Positions 1 to 8,022 of a DNA stretch of 64,000 nucleotides are shown here, piece by piece (position 1 is the first letter of the stretch; every line of letters starts with the position of its first letter). Below the pieces are notes generated by a model that did not search any database, was not told the origin of the DNA, and was given only the letters and a program-made list of their open reading frames with translations. The stretch is from Kitasatospora sp. DSM 101779 (GTDB taxonomy: Bacteria; Actinomycetota; Actinomycetes; Streptomycetales; Streptomycetaceae). The DNA lies in contig NZ_JAHTIK010000001.1 of assembly GCF_025655475.1 (NCBI RefSeq), forward strand, positions 2,348,578-2,412,577, written 5' to 3'. Both the position numbers and the translations under genes were made by a program.

Positions 1-362
1 GCCCCGCCACGGCAAGCGGTACGGCCACGGCGAGCAGCACGGCCCCGGCCCCCGGCACCACACCCGGGGCCCCCTCGCCGAACCCGACGGCGTCGGCCGA
101 CGGCGGCACCACCGCCGCACCGTCCGGCACACCGAGCGGCGGGCAGGCATCCGGCGGGCCGTCGGCGGCCCCTGCCACGGACACCGCCCGGGCCGCCTCC
201 CCCACCGCCTCCTCAGCGACCGCCGCCTCGACCGCGCCGGAACCGCGCGCGCCCGACTCGACCACCCCGGCGTCGACCACCCCGGCGTCGACCACCCCGG
301 CGTCGGCCACCGCATCGACGACACCCCCCGCACCCTCCCCCACCACCGAAGCCACTTCCTGA
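1..362 (+). CDS. C-terminal end of an Ala/Pro/Ser/Thr-rich protein (partial)
   Basis: The frame is open from the left edge to a TGA at 360-362; the start lies outside the window. Everything visible is low-complexity Ala, Pro, Ser, Thr and Gly, ending in repeats of Ser-Thr-Thr-Pro-Ala. No catalytic or folded domain can be seen. Such tails are typical of exported actinobacterial proteins, where they act as wall-spanning or O-mannosylated linkers, so an exported or surface protein is likely but is inference. It ends 17 bp before the next gene, which is also exported, so the two are probably cotranscribed. Confidence 0.6.
   Translation, partial: PATASGTATASSTAPAPGTTPGAPSPNPTASADGGTTAAPSGTPSGGQASGGPSAAPATDTARAASPTASSATAASTAPEPRAPDSTTPASTTPASTTPASATASTTPPAPSPTTEATS
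258..302 (+). repeat. 15-bp tandem repeat, 3 copies, inside the upstream CDS
   Basis: Three back-to-back copies of the unit tcgaccaccccggcg. The unit is a multiple of three, so it adds five residues per copy to the low-complexity tail and keeps the frame. Copy number could vary without breaking the protein. Confidence 0.85.
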
Positions 363-379
363 ACCGCCTGGAGCACCTC

Positions 380-1078
380 GTGAACCGATCGCACCGCAGC
401 ACCCCGTCCCGCCGGCTCGGCCGCCTCCTCCGTTCGGGCCCGCTGGTGCCCGCGGTGGCCGCCGCCGTCCTGCTGGTCGGGCCGGCCGCCGCCACCGCCG
501 ACGCCAGCCAGGTCCGCTACGAGCGGACCCACGCCGTCAGCGTGGCCAGCCCGGTGCGGACCCACGACACCGACGTCGCCTTCGAGATCCGCCAGTTCGG
601 CCGGACGGTCGGGCTCGCCGTCGACAACCGGGCGGTCGCCACCGCCCGGTACTGCAGCGAGGGGCAGCACTGCCGCGCCGTCGCCCTCTCCTTCCAGATC
701 GTCACCACCGGCGGCAGCGACGTGCACGTCGACGCCGACAACAACAGCAAGGCGACCACCGTGCACTGCGCCGGCTGCCAGGCCGTCGCCGGCGCCTACC
801 AGTTCGTCATCAACACCCCGGAGCCCGTCCGGCTCGGCCAGAACGCGCTGCGCCGGCTCGCCGCGGTGGAGAAGGCCGTGCGGTCGGCCGCTCGCACTCA
901 GGCCCCGGAGCAGCTGAAGGCCACCGTCGACGCGAAGGTCTCCGAGATCACCGACATCCTGCAGGCCGCCGTGGCCGCCCAACCCGCCGCCCCGGCCGGC
1001 CCGTCGAACCGCAGCCTCGCCGCACGGCCCGGGGTGACGGTGCACCGGATGCTCGACGGCTGGCCGGGCAACGACTAG
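380..1078 (+). CDS. Secreted protein of unknown function, 232 aa
   Basis: The GTG start follows the preceding stop by 17 bp, suggesting an operon. Residues 1-42 form a long signal peptide: Arg-rich n-region, a hydrophobic stretch around residues 22-38, then an Ala-rich cleavage region. The exported part has two Cys pairs (YCSEGQHC near residue 92 and CAGC near 130), so two disulfides or a small metal site are plausible. Between them lies a polar motif, VDADNNSKATT. The C-terminal third is Ala-rich and helical. I recognise no enzyme family. Partner proteins in the same operon are the best clue to its role. Confidence 0.7.
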   Translation: MNRSHRSTPSRRLGRLLRSGPLVPAVAAAVLLVGPAAATADASQVRYERTHAVSVASPVRTHDTDVAFEIRQFGRTVGLAVDNRAVATARYCSEGQHCRAVALSFQIVTTGGSDVHVDADNNSKATTVHCAGCQAVAGAYQFVINTPEPVRLGQNALRRLAAVEKAVRSAARTQAPEQLKATVDAKVSEITDILQAAVAAQPAAPAGPSNRSLAARPGVTVHRMLDGWPGND

Positions 1079-1170
1079 GAGCCGCCGTCCCACGCGCACC
1101 CGGGCCGCCCGCCCTCGACGACAGGCCCTACGGGCGCGCCTTCACAAGGCGTACGGATACCACATAGGGC

Positions 1171-1268
1171 CGCGGGGAACTGCGCAATTCGGATGCGGGC
1201 CACCGTACAGACCAGGGGCGACCCGGATCTGTCAGGAGCACCACTCCCGGACTGCGCAGTTCCCCGCG
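1171..1268. repeat. Dispersed-type inverted repeat (16-bp arms)
   Basis: The arms at 1171-1186 (cgcggggaactgcgca) and 1253-1268 are exact reverse complements, separated by 66 bp. Inverted repeats built on GGGGAACTGCGC are common between genes in Streptomyces chromosomes. Here the element sits beside a gene remnant, which fits insertion or rearrangement in a neutral gap. Confidence 0.75.
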
Positions 1269-1308
1269 CCCCTGGATCGACCCCCCGAGTGCCCTTGGAA
1301 GACGGTTC

Positions 1309-1500
1309 CTACGGCGTGCCCGACGGACCGTCACCGCGGTTCCGCGCCGCCGCCTCGGCCCGCCGTCCGGGCGGCGGGGGCGGCGCGGTCGAGGCCCGGA
1401 CGACCAACCGGGTGGGCAGCAGCCGGCGCACCGGCTGCTGCTCGCCGCGGATCGCGGCGAGCAGCGCCCCGGCGGCCGTCCGGCCCTTGGCCTGTGCGCC
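1309..1500 (-). pseudogene. Remnant of a LacI-family repressor C-terminus
   Basis: About 60 codons on the minus strand read KGRTAAGALLAAIRGEQ then RLLPTRLVVRAST. This matches the usual end of LacI/GalR repressors, where a helix with K/G-R-A-A...L...I is followed by a final strand LP..LVVR.ST. Nothing upstream in the same frame resembles the sugar-binding domain or the HTH, so only the last ~50 residues survive. It lies between an inverted repeat and an intact gene, consistent with deletion of most of the repressor. Confidence rests on the terminal motif alone. Confidence 0.5.
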
Positions 1501-1651
1501 GCCTCCCACCAGGTGGCGGGCCCCGCGGCAGCCCTGGCCATCGGCGTCGCCGCGCCCAAAATCCTCCAGCAGACCTTCCGGCGCATCCCGGAGGCCCCGC
1601 CCGTCAGGCCCACCCCGCCCGAGCCTCCGCAGCCCGGCGGTCGGGACGCGG

Positions 1652-2464
1652 TCAGCGGCCGCGGGGCTTGCCGCGCCGCGCGCCGCCCGATCCGCCGGAG
1701 GCCCCGGCACCGCCCCGTCCACGGCCGCCCGCCGACGCGGGCCGCTTCGGCTTCTGCTGCTGCGTCTTCTGCTGCTTCTGGCGCTGCTGCGGCGCCGGCT
1801 TCTGCTTCGCATCGGCCTTCTGCTGGGCGGCGGGCTTCTCCTGGCTCTGGGCCCCGCGTCCGCGCGAGCTGTTGACCGTCCGCCCGCGGACGATGCCGAT
1901 GAGCTCCTCCACCAGGTCGGTGGTCCGGTCCTCGCGCCAGGAGAGCACGACCTGCGACTGCGGCACGTCGGCGAGGGTCCGGTAGGTGAGGTCGCGGCGG
2001 TGGTGCAGCCGGGCGAGCGACTGCGGCACCGCGAGCACCCCGATGCCGGCCGCCACCAGCTCGATCGCGTCGGCGGTGGTCGCGGGCCGCTCGAAGGCGG
2101 GCAGGCCCGGCAGGCTCTCCCAGCCGAGGGTGTCGTCCAGCGGGTGCAGCACGACCTCCTCGGCCAGGTCCGCCACCGCGACCTCCTCGGCCGCGGCCAG
2201 CCAGTGGTCCTTGGGGATCACCACGACCGTGGTCTCGGTGTAGAGCGGGATCGCACTGAGCACCGTCCGGTCGACCGGCAGCCGCACCAGCCCGGCGTCC
2301 GCGCCGCCGGAGACCAGCGTCTCGGTGCCGCCCTCGGCGGGAACGGCCACCAGCGCGAGCGGAACATCGGGCAGCCTCTCTCCCCAGACACGCACCCACT
2401 TGGTGGGTGTCACGCCCGGAACGTACGCCAGCCGGAAGGAGGAGGGGGTCGCCTGCATCTCAGT
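1652..2464 (-). CDS. LysR-type substrate-binding domain protein without an HTH, 270 aa
   Basis: Residues ~6-210 match the effector-binding half of LysR regulators (periplasmic-binding fold; LAYVPGVTPTKW at the start, then VVIPKDHWLAAA and ELVAAGIGVLAVPQSLA). The DNA-binding wHTH is absent. The C-terminal ~60 residues are a Gln/Lys/Pro and then Gly/Arg-rich basic tail that may bind nucleic acid. I chose the GTG at 2464 (reads MTEMQA); an ATG two codons later is equally possible. The gene is divergent from the DUF5997 gene 61 bp away, an arrangement that recurs in Streptomyces, so the two products may act together. The ligand is unknown. Confidence 0.75.
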   Translation of the reverse strand, partial: TEMQATPSSFRLAYVPGVTPTKWVRVWGERLPDVPLALVAVPAEGGTETLVSGGADAGLVRLPVDRTVLSAIPLYTETTVVVIPKDHWLAAAEEVAVADLAEEVVLHPLDDTLGWESLPGLPAFERPATTADAIELVAAGIGVLAVPQSLARLHHRRDLTYRTLADVPQSQVVLSWREDRTTDLVEELIGIVRGRTVNSSRGRGAQSQEKPAAQQKADAKQKPAPQQRQKQQKTQQQKPKRPASAGGRGRGGAGASGGSGGARRGKPRGR

Positions 2465-2525
2465 CACGCAGCCCAGGCTACCCACCGTGATCGGGGCGGG
2501 CCTCCGCTCGCTTACCCTTGTCTCC

Positions 2526-2948
2526 ATGACATCGCGCAAGCCCCGGACGATCCAGACGATGAAGCCCGCCACGGCGGCGAAGAAGCTGGGCGTCTACCTC
2601 GAGGCCACCCCCGACGAGTTCCGGGAGGGCGTGGTCTCCCGTGACGAGCTGAACGCGCTGCAGGCCGAGCCCCCCGCGTGGCTGGAGGAGCTGCGCCGCA
2701 ACGGCCCGCACCCCCGCCAGGTGGTCGCGGCCCGGCTCGGTATCTCCGTCTCCGGCCTGGCCCGGGGCGGCGTGAGCGAGGCGCTCACCACCGAGCAGAT
2801 CGAGGCGCTCCGGTCGGAGAACCCGGAGTGGCTGCAGAAGGAGCGCACCATCCAGGCCGAGGTCCGGCGCGAGAGCGTGCGGATCAAGGAGAAGCAGGCC
2901 AAGGAGGCGAAGCAGGCCCAGCAGGCCACTGCCCGCAAGGACCGCTGA
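2526..2948 (+). CDS. DUF5997 family protein, 140 aa
   Basis: The ATG start gives MTSRKPRTIQTMKPATAAKKL. The protein is small, charged and probably cytoplasmic: a central region with short helices (TPDEFREGVVSRDELNAL, EEPPAWLEELRRNGPHP-like segment) and a Lys/Glu/Gln-rich helix from residue ~105 to the end that could form a coiled coil or bind nucleic acid. No catalytic residues are evident. It resembles the actinobacterial family of unknown function DUF5997, commonly divergent from a LysR-type substrate-binding protein as here. The possible longer frame upstream is antisense to the neighbour and was not used. Confidence 0.75.
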   Translation: MTSRKPRTIQTMKPATAAKKLGVYLEATPDEFREGVVSRDELNALQAEPPAWLEELRRNGPHPRQVVAARLGISVSGLARGGVSEALTTEQIEALRSENPEWLQKERTIQAEVRRESVRIKEKQAKEAKQAQQATARKDR

Positions 2949-2962
2949 GGCCGCACGCAGCA

Positions 2963-3014
2963 CCGCACCCCACGGGCCCGTCCGGCAGCCGCCGGACGGG
3001 CCCGTGGGGTGCGG
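2963..3014. terminator. Strong bidirectional terminator hairpin
   Basis: The 24-bp arms 2963-2986 and 2991-3014 are perfect reverse complements with a 4-nt loop. It sits between the ends of the convergent DUF5997 and expansin-like genes and can serve both. Confidence 0.85.
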
Positions 3015-3102
3015 GCCGCGGACTGGACCGGCACCGCGCGCCGCGGGGCCGCCGCCGCCCCGGGGAGGGAGGACGGCGGCGGCACCGCGGCGCGGCACTC
3101 CG

Positions 3103-4002
3103 TCAGCAGGTGCCGTTGTCCCGCCAGACGGCCCAGGAGCCGGGGTCGTTCGGCGCCGCGCCGGTGGAGTAGTAGGTGGCGGTGTACTTGTGGCCCGCGT
3201 GGGCGACGGTGTCGCCGGGCACGTAGGACCTGGTGGAGCTCCAGGCGGCCGGGCAGGCGGTGCCGCCGCCTCCCCCGCCGCCGGTGGCGGTGGTGGTCGC
3301 GGTGACCGCGGCGGACTGGCTGCCCGCCTTCCCCCCGGAGTCGACGGCGGCGACCGTGTAGCGGTACCCGGTGCCGGCGGCGAGGCCGGTGTCGGTGTAC
3401 GAGGCGCCGGAGGCCGTACCGACCTTCGTCCCGGCACGGTAGACGGTGTAGGAGGACGCGCCCGAGACGGCCGTCCAGGAGAGCGAGACGCTGCTCGTGG
3501 TGGTGGCGGTGGCGCGCAGCCCGGTGGGGGCGGGCAGGGTGGTCGTCCCGCCGCCACCGCCGGTGCCGCCGCCGGAGCCGACGAACTTCCAGGTGATCCC
3601 GGAGACCACGCCGACGTTCAGGTCGGCGAGCTTCTGGAAGGCGGTCTTGCTGAGGTCGATGTGCTCGGCGCTGCAGGACGGGCACTTGTCCTTGACCGGG
3701 ACGGTGATCGTCCTGCCGTTGTAGCTGACCTGGACGGAGATCCCCTTGCAGAGGTCGTCGTTGTTCGGGTTGGCCGAGGTCCACCACGAGGTGGAGACGG
3801 CGACCAGGTCCTCGGCGGACGCGTTGATCGCCGTCCCGCAGGCCCCGTAACCGGCGTCGTCGTACCAGGTCATCGTGCCGGTCCTGGACTCGCCGACCGG
3901 TATCGAGGCCAGCGCCGAGCCGATGCCGAACACCGTGAGCATCAGCGCACCGACCAGGCCGGCGATCCACCGCCGGCGGATCCGTTTGGGAGCGGAGTGC
4001 AC
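3103..4002 (-). CDS. Secreted expansin-like protein with FnIII and chitin-binding domains, 299 aa
   Basis: A GTG start 4 nt after a good AGGAGG-type site gives a signal peptide (residues 1-33, Arg-rich start, hydrophobic core, ALAS cleavage). Residues ~34-140 look like a double-psi beta-barrel of the expansin/RlpA/EG45 type (GTMTWYDDAGYGACG, later DKCPSC and HIDLS), which loosens polysaccharide networks without hydrolysis. A Gly-rich linker leads to a fibronectin type III domain (~158-245). The C-terminal ~45 residues (W..TRSYVPGDTV, W...GTC) match CBM5/12 chitin-binding modules. It probably acts outside the cell on chitin, cellulose or wall material. Confidence 0.8.
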   Translation of the reverse strand: MHSAPKRIRRRWIAGLVGALMLTVFGIGSALASIPVGESRTGTMTWYDDAGYGACGTAINASAEDLVAVSTSWWTSANPNNDDLCKGISVQVSYNGRTITVPVKDKCPSCSAEHIDLSKTAFQKLADLNVGVVSGITWKFVGSGGGTGGGGGTTTLPAPTGLRATATTTSSVSLSWTAVSGASSYTVYRAGTKVGTASGASYTDTGLAAGTGYRYTVAAVDSGGKAGSQSAAVTATTTATGGGGGGGTACPAAWSSTRSYVPGDTVAHAGHKYTATYYSTGAAPNDPGSWAVWRDNGTC

Positions 4003-4341
4003 GCGTCCTCCTGGAGGGATGGGATGGTTTCTCGTCGTGCCGGCAGGTCCGCACACAGCCCCGACTGACTGGTCACCATCAATAACCAACCCGGACCCAC
4101 CCGGTCAACGGCCGTCCACCACCGCCGGGTTGACCACTCCGACCCTTCTGCGGCCCGCTTCCCGGGCATCGCCGCAGGTCATGGCCGCCGCACGGCGCGC
4201 GCCGCAGCGCGACGGCTCCCTGCCCGGCCGGAACAGCCTTATGCAGCCGTTAAGTTCGCCAAAAGGTCGTGGTCCCGACCTCTCTCCGGGCCCGGAGCAC
4301 TCGGGACAGCCCGGGTGCACACCGGCGTGGCGGCAGCCCGG
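4003..4341. other. Intergenic, 339 bp, no gene seen
   Basis: This is the upstream region of the expansin-like gene and the downstream region of the membrane-protein gene, both on the minus strand. I see an AT-richer patch near 4078-4090 that could hold the promoter of the expansin-like gene, but no clear operator and no convincing short gene. Confidence 0.5.
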
Positions 4342-5874
4342 TCAGCCGCCACTGCGGCACACGCCCCCCGCCTTTGCCGGTATCAGGCGCACCTGGGCCG
4401 CCGACAGCTTCACCGGTTCCTCGGCCGCACGGTCCCACAGCACAGCGGTCTCCCCGGCGACCCCGAACGAGAGGTACGGCCGCGTCGGATCGAGCCGGGG
4501 CCCCTCGCCCGACAGCTGCTCGGCGGGCACGGCAAGCTCCACGCAGACCCAGTCCGGCTTCACACCGAAGTACGGCGGCGGATCCTCGCCGCGGCTCGCG
4601 GCGGCGATCGTCCGGTCGACGGCCCGCTGCGCGGAGCGCATCGCCAGGCTGGCGACCCCGGTCAGGATGAGCACCAGCAGCATGACGTAGACCGCGGCGT
4701 TGAACCCGTCCCCCGTACCCGCGTACGCGTGGTGCCGGTGCCTGGCGAAGCCCCACCAGGCCGGCAGGACGAGCACCAGGCTCAGGAAGGCCAGCAGCCG
4801 CACGGCCGCGATGACCTGCCACATCGGCGGCACGTCCAGGTCGCCCGGGTCGAGCGAGAAGCCGTCGGCGTAGAGGGCGTGCAGCACGGACCCGGCGGCC
4901 AGGAAGGTGGAACCGGCGAGCGAGACCGCGAGGGGCACCACCCACGCCGCCCACTCGCTCCAACTCCACTGCCGCACCAGCAGCCAGAGCCCTGCCACCA
5001 CCCCTGCGACGACCAGGGACAGCAGGGCCTGCTGTCGCGTCCAGTGCGGGCCGACCGCGCCGAACCCGCCGAGGCCGAGCAGCGCCAGCATCGCCACGGG
5101 CACCGCCGCCATGGCCGCCCCGGCGACACGGCCCTGCCGGAAGAGCCGCGACCCCGACCACATGGCCGCCGCACCCGCCAGGACGGCAGCCACCACCCAC
5201 AGCGGACGGCTGCCGCCGGAGCCGCCGGACGCGAGGGCCGCCGCCGTACCCGCCGCGAGACTCCAGCCGAGCACCTGGTTCCTGCGCCGTTCGAACTCCT
5301 CCTCCGGCCAGAACCGTCCACTGACGCGCCACCGCCCGTCGAGCGGCCGGGCCGCGGCCCGGGCCGGGACGGGCGCGCCCTCCCCCGGCGGAGTCATCCG
5401 GGCCAGCCGCAGTGCCTCCCTCGGCGTCCCGGTCACCCGCACACCGGTGTCGTGGCGGCCCAGGCCGGTCAGCAGCCGGTGGATGCGCCGCCCGAGCCTC
5501 GCCCCGCGGCCCCTCGGGTGGTCGGCGGCGTCGAACACCTGCCACTCGGTGAACATCTCCCGGTCCCGCACCAGAGGCTCGGTACGGCGCACGTACGCCT
5601 CCAGGCGGGCCCTTCGCAGGGCTTTCGCCACCCGCCGAGCGGCTCCGCGGTCGCAGTTGTGCAGCGAGCCGGGCAGCCGCACCTCCACCTCGTACACCCG
5701 CGAGGTCGGATCGGGCTCCAGGACCCCGAGCAACGGCCCCCCGCCGCAGGGGTGGTGCCCGAGCACCGGCCAACCGTGCTGCTCGAAGACCTGCTCGGCC
5801 CCCGCCCAGTCCCGTTCACCGCCACAGACCTGAACGAGCGTCAGCACCCGCTGGTCGTAAGGATTTCTGCGCAT
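4342..5874 (-). CDS. Polytopic membrane protein with a soluble N-terminal domain, 510 aa
   Basis: The ATG start gives MRRNPYDQRVLTLVQVCGGE; a GTG two codons upstream is an alternative. Residues 1-210 are soluble. The opening region (DWAGAEQVFEQHGWPVLGH) resembles small mixed alpha/beta domains, and the rest is Arg-rich. Residues ~225-440 hold about seven hydrophobic segments, some rich in Trp and Gly, consistent with a membrane domain. The last ~70 residues are soluble again. I do not recognise the family. The open frame continues upstream into gap, but that part is antisense-like and lacks a fitting start. Confidence 0.65.
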   Translation of the reverse strand: MRRNPYDQRVLTLVQVCGGERDWAGAEQVFEQHGWPVLGHHPCGGGPLLGVLEPDPTSRVYEVEVRLPGSLHNCDRGAARRVAKALRRARLEAYVRRTEPLVRDREMFTEWQVFDAADHPRGRGARLGRRIHRLLTGLGRHDTGVRVTGTPREALRLARMTPPGEGAPVPARAAARPLDGRWRVSGRFWPEEEFERRRNQVLGWSLAAGTAAALASGGSGGSRPLWVVAAVLAGAAAMWSGSRLFRQGRVAGAAMAAVPVAMLALLGLGGFGAVGPHWTRQQALLSLVVAGVVAGLWLLVRQWSWSEWAAWVVPLAVSLAGSTFLAAGSVLHALYADGFSLDPGDLDVPPMWQVIAAVRLLAFLSLVLVLPAWWGFARHRHHAYAGTGDGFNAAVYVMLLVLILTGVASLAMRSAQRAVDRTIAAASRGEDPPPYFGVKPDWVCVELAVPAEQLSGEGPRLDPTRPYLSFGVAGETAVLWDRAAEEPVKLSAAQVRLIPAKAGGVCRSGG

Positions 5875-5918
5875 GGTCACGGACCCTACCCAGCACCGGT
5901 GTGGGTCGCCCGCCGATG

Positions 5919-5956
5919 CCGGAAGGGCCGGAGGCTGCTGCCTCCGGCCCTTCCGG
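5919..5956. terminator. Terminator hairpin downstream of gap
   Basis: The 17-bp arms 5919-5935 and 5940-5956 are perfect reverse complements with a 4-nt loop. It lies just after the end of gap on the minus strand and upstream of the next minus-strand gene, so it should separate their transcripts. Confidence 0.85.
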
Positions 5957-5993
5957 TGACCGTCGTCACGACGGTCGAAGCATCCGCTGCGGA

Positions 5994-7439
5994 TCAGACC
6001 GCCGGAGCCGGGTAGGTCGGGTACTCGACGCCGGAGACGTGCTGGACGACCCGGATGACCTGGCACGAGTAGCCGAACTCGTTGTCGTACCAGAGGTAGA
6101 GGATCGCGTTGTCGCCCTCGACCTTGGTGGCGCCGGCGTCGACGATCGAGGCGTGGCGCGAGCCGATGAAGTCGTTGGAGACGGCGTCGGGCGCGGTGGT
6201 GAAGTCGATCTGGCGCTTCAGCGGCGAGGTCAGCGACACCTCGCGGAGGTACTCGAGGACGTCCTCGCGGGTGGTCTCGCGGGCGAGCTGCAGGTTGAGG
6301 ATCGCGATCGAGACGTCCGGCACCGGGACGCGGATCGAGCTGCCGGTGATCTTCGCCTTGAGGTCCGGCAGCGCCTTGGCGACGGCGGAGGCGGCGCCGG
6401 TCTCGGTGATGACCATGTTCAGCGGCGCGGAGCGGCCACGACGGTCGGCCTTGTGGTAGTTGTCCAGCAGGTTCTGGTCGTTGGTGAACGAGTGGACGGT
6501 CTCCACGTGGCCGCGGAGCACGCCGTACTCGTCCTCCATCGCCTTCAGCGGCGGGACGATCGCGTTGGTGGTGCAGGAGGCGCAGGAGAGGATCCGCTCC
6601 TCCGGCTTGATGGTGTCGTGGTTGACGCCGTGCACGATGTTCGGGACGTCGCCCTTGCCCGGCGCGGTCAGCACGACCTTGTCGATGCCGGGGCGGAGGT
6701 GCTTCGACAGGCCCTCGCGGTCGCGCCACTTGCCGGTGTTGTCGATCAGGATGGCGTCATTGATGCCGTACGCCGTGTAGTCGATCTCCGACGGGTCGTT
6801 GGCGTAGATCACCTTGATCTCGTTGCCGTTGGCGACGATGGTGCTGTTCGCCTCGTCAACGGTGATGGTGCCCTGGAACTGGCCGTGGATGGAGTCGCGG
6901 CGCAGCAGCGAGGCGCGCTTCACGATGTCCTGGTCGCCGCCCTGGCGCACGACGATGGCGCGCAGCCGCAGGCCGTTGCCGGAACCGGCCTTCTCGATGA
7001 GCAGGCGGGCGACGAGGCGGCCGATCCGGCCGAAGCCGTAGAGGACCACGTCGCGCGACCCGGAGCGCTCGATCTTGTTGGCGCCGGTGGCACCGGCGAC
7101 CGCCTCGGCGGTGAACTCCGCGATCGACAGGCCGCGGTCGTCGGCCCGGTAGGTGGCCGCGAGCATGCCGATGTCGATCTGGGAGGGGCCCAGGTCGAGC
7201 GCGGTGAGGGCCTGGAGGAACGGCATCGTCTCGGTGACCGAGAGCTCCTCGCCGGCGATCTGGCGGGCGAACCGGTGCGTCTTGAGGATGCTGACAACCG
7301 ACTTGTTCACCAGGGAGCGGCTGTGCAGCAGGACAGTGACGTCCCTCTCCCGGTGCAGTCGGCCGATGATCGGGATCATCGACTCCGCGATCTCCTCGCG
7401 GTTCATCCAGTCCGTGAACACGTCGTCGTTGACAGTCAC
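5994..7439 (-). CDS. gap: Glyceraldehyde-3-phosphate dehydrogenase, long form, 481 aa
   Basis: The product converts glyceraldehyde 3-phosphate, NAD(P)+ and phosphate to 1,3-bisphosphoglycerate. The NAD-binding motif GFGRIGR is at residues 135-141. The catalytic Cys is C289 in ASCTTN, and the active-site His should lie further along. Ordinary GAPDH is ~335 residues; this protein has an N-terminal extension of ~125 residues (LLHSRSLVNKSVVSILKTHR), as in the ~480-residue form found in actinobacteria. The GTG at 7439 gives MTVNDDVF. Its monocistronic setting between a hairpin and a long gap suggests its own regulation; glycolytic or gluconeogenic direction cannot be read from sequence. Confidence 0.9.
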   Translation of the reverse strand: MTVNDDVFTDWMNREEIAESMIPIIGRLHRERDVTVLLHSRSLVNKSVVSILKTHRFARQIAGEELSVTETMPFLQALTALDLGPSQIDIGMLAATYRADDRGLSIAEFTAEAVAGATGANKIERSGSRDVVLYGFGRIGRLVARLLIEKAGSGNGLRLRAIVVRQGGDQDIVKRASLLRRDSIHGQFQGTITVDEANSTIVANGNEIKVIYANDPSEIDYTAYGINDAILIDNTGKWRDREGLSKHLRPGIDKVVLTAPGKGDVPNIVHGVNHDTIKPEERILSCASCTTNAIVPPLKAMEDEYGVLRGHVETVHSFTNDQNLLDNYHKADRRGRSAPLNMVITETGAASAVAKALPDLKAKITGSSIRVPVPDVSIAILNLQLARETTREDVLEYLREVSLTSPLKRQIDFTTAPDAVSNDFIGSRHASIVDAGATKVEGDNAILYLWYDNEFGYSCQVIRVVQHVSGVEYPTYPAPAV

Positions 7440-7447
7440 AAGTCCAT

Positions 7448-7488
7448 CTTTCGAGCTAGGAGGGTGCCTCCATGCTAGCTTTCGAAAG
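7448..7488. promoter_or_regulatory. Repeat cluster in the gap leader, possible operator
   Basis: The 10-bp palindrome CTTTCGAAAG is at 7479-7488. Its half CTTTCGA recurs in direct orientation at 7448-7454. Between them AGCTAG (7454-7459) and CTAGCT (7475-7480) form an interrupted inverted repeat with GAGG/CCTC extensions. All of this lies 9-49 bp upstream of the gap start codon, where a repressor or RNA structure could control expression. Confidence 0.45.
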
Positions 7489-8022
7489 TTGTTGATCTTT
7501 TGGCGGTCCCGCGCCCGACCGGCCCTCGGCCGCCCCCGCGGGCAGGTCGCGCACCGTGCCGCCCCGCCCGCACCGCCGCCCCGGCCGAGGCGCCCGGCCC
7601 GTCCCCGACGGGGCTGGAGCCGAGCACACCGGGGTCGTTGCCACTCACCGCCAGACGACATGACTTGAACGTCAAACCACAGGGCCTGGGAAATTTTCGT
7701 TCAATATGTGACATCAGAGCCGGGTGCGATCGGGCCCCGATGCGCCTCAGGCACGGCGGATCGGCGGGGCGTCACGGCGTCCGACCACCAGCCCCGAACA
7801 GCACCTGTGTTCATTTCACGGACGCACTCCGGTGGGACACGAAGCGATCCACTGCCGCGCGCGACGCCTGCCGCGCACGTGACCGAAGCCCTTGCAGCGG
7901 ATTCACCCCACCTGGAGTAGACGCGCGTAGATTCCAGCGGCCGTGCCCGCGCCGACCGCGGCTCGGCCGGCGGCCACCGTGGCAAACCTCACAGGCCGAA
8001 CGGCCCCCGCCGCCCGGCCGAC
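7489..8022. other. Intergenic, ~530 bp, no gene seen
   Basis: Open frames here are GC-driven and show no recognisable protein. An AT-richer stretch near 7688-7712 could hold a promoter. No RNA gene or clear repeat was found. Confidence 0.45.

Noticed and set aside
4342..6729. A minus-strand frame of ~795 codons that would join the membrane-protein gene to sequence over gap
   Set aside because: The upstream 285 codons overlap gap in another frame and are Arg/Pro/Gly-rich. A natural start (MRRNPYDQ) exists at 5874 and a strong terminator hairpin lies in between.
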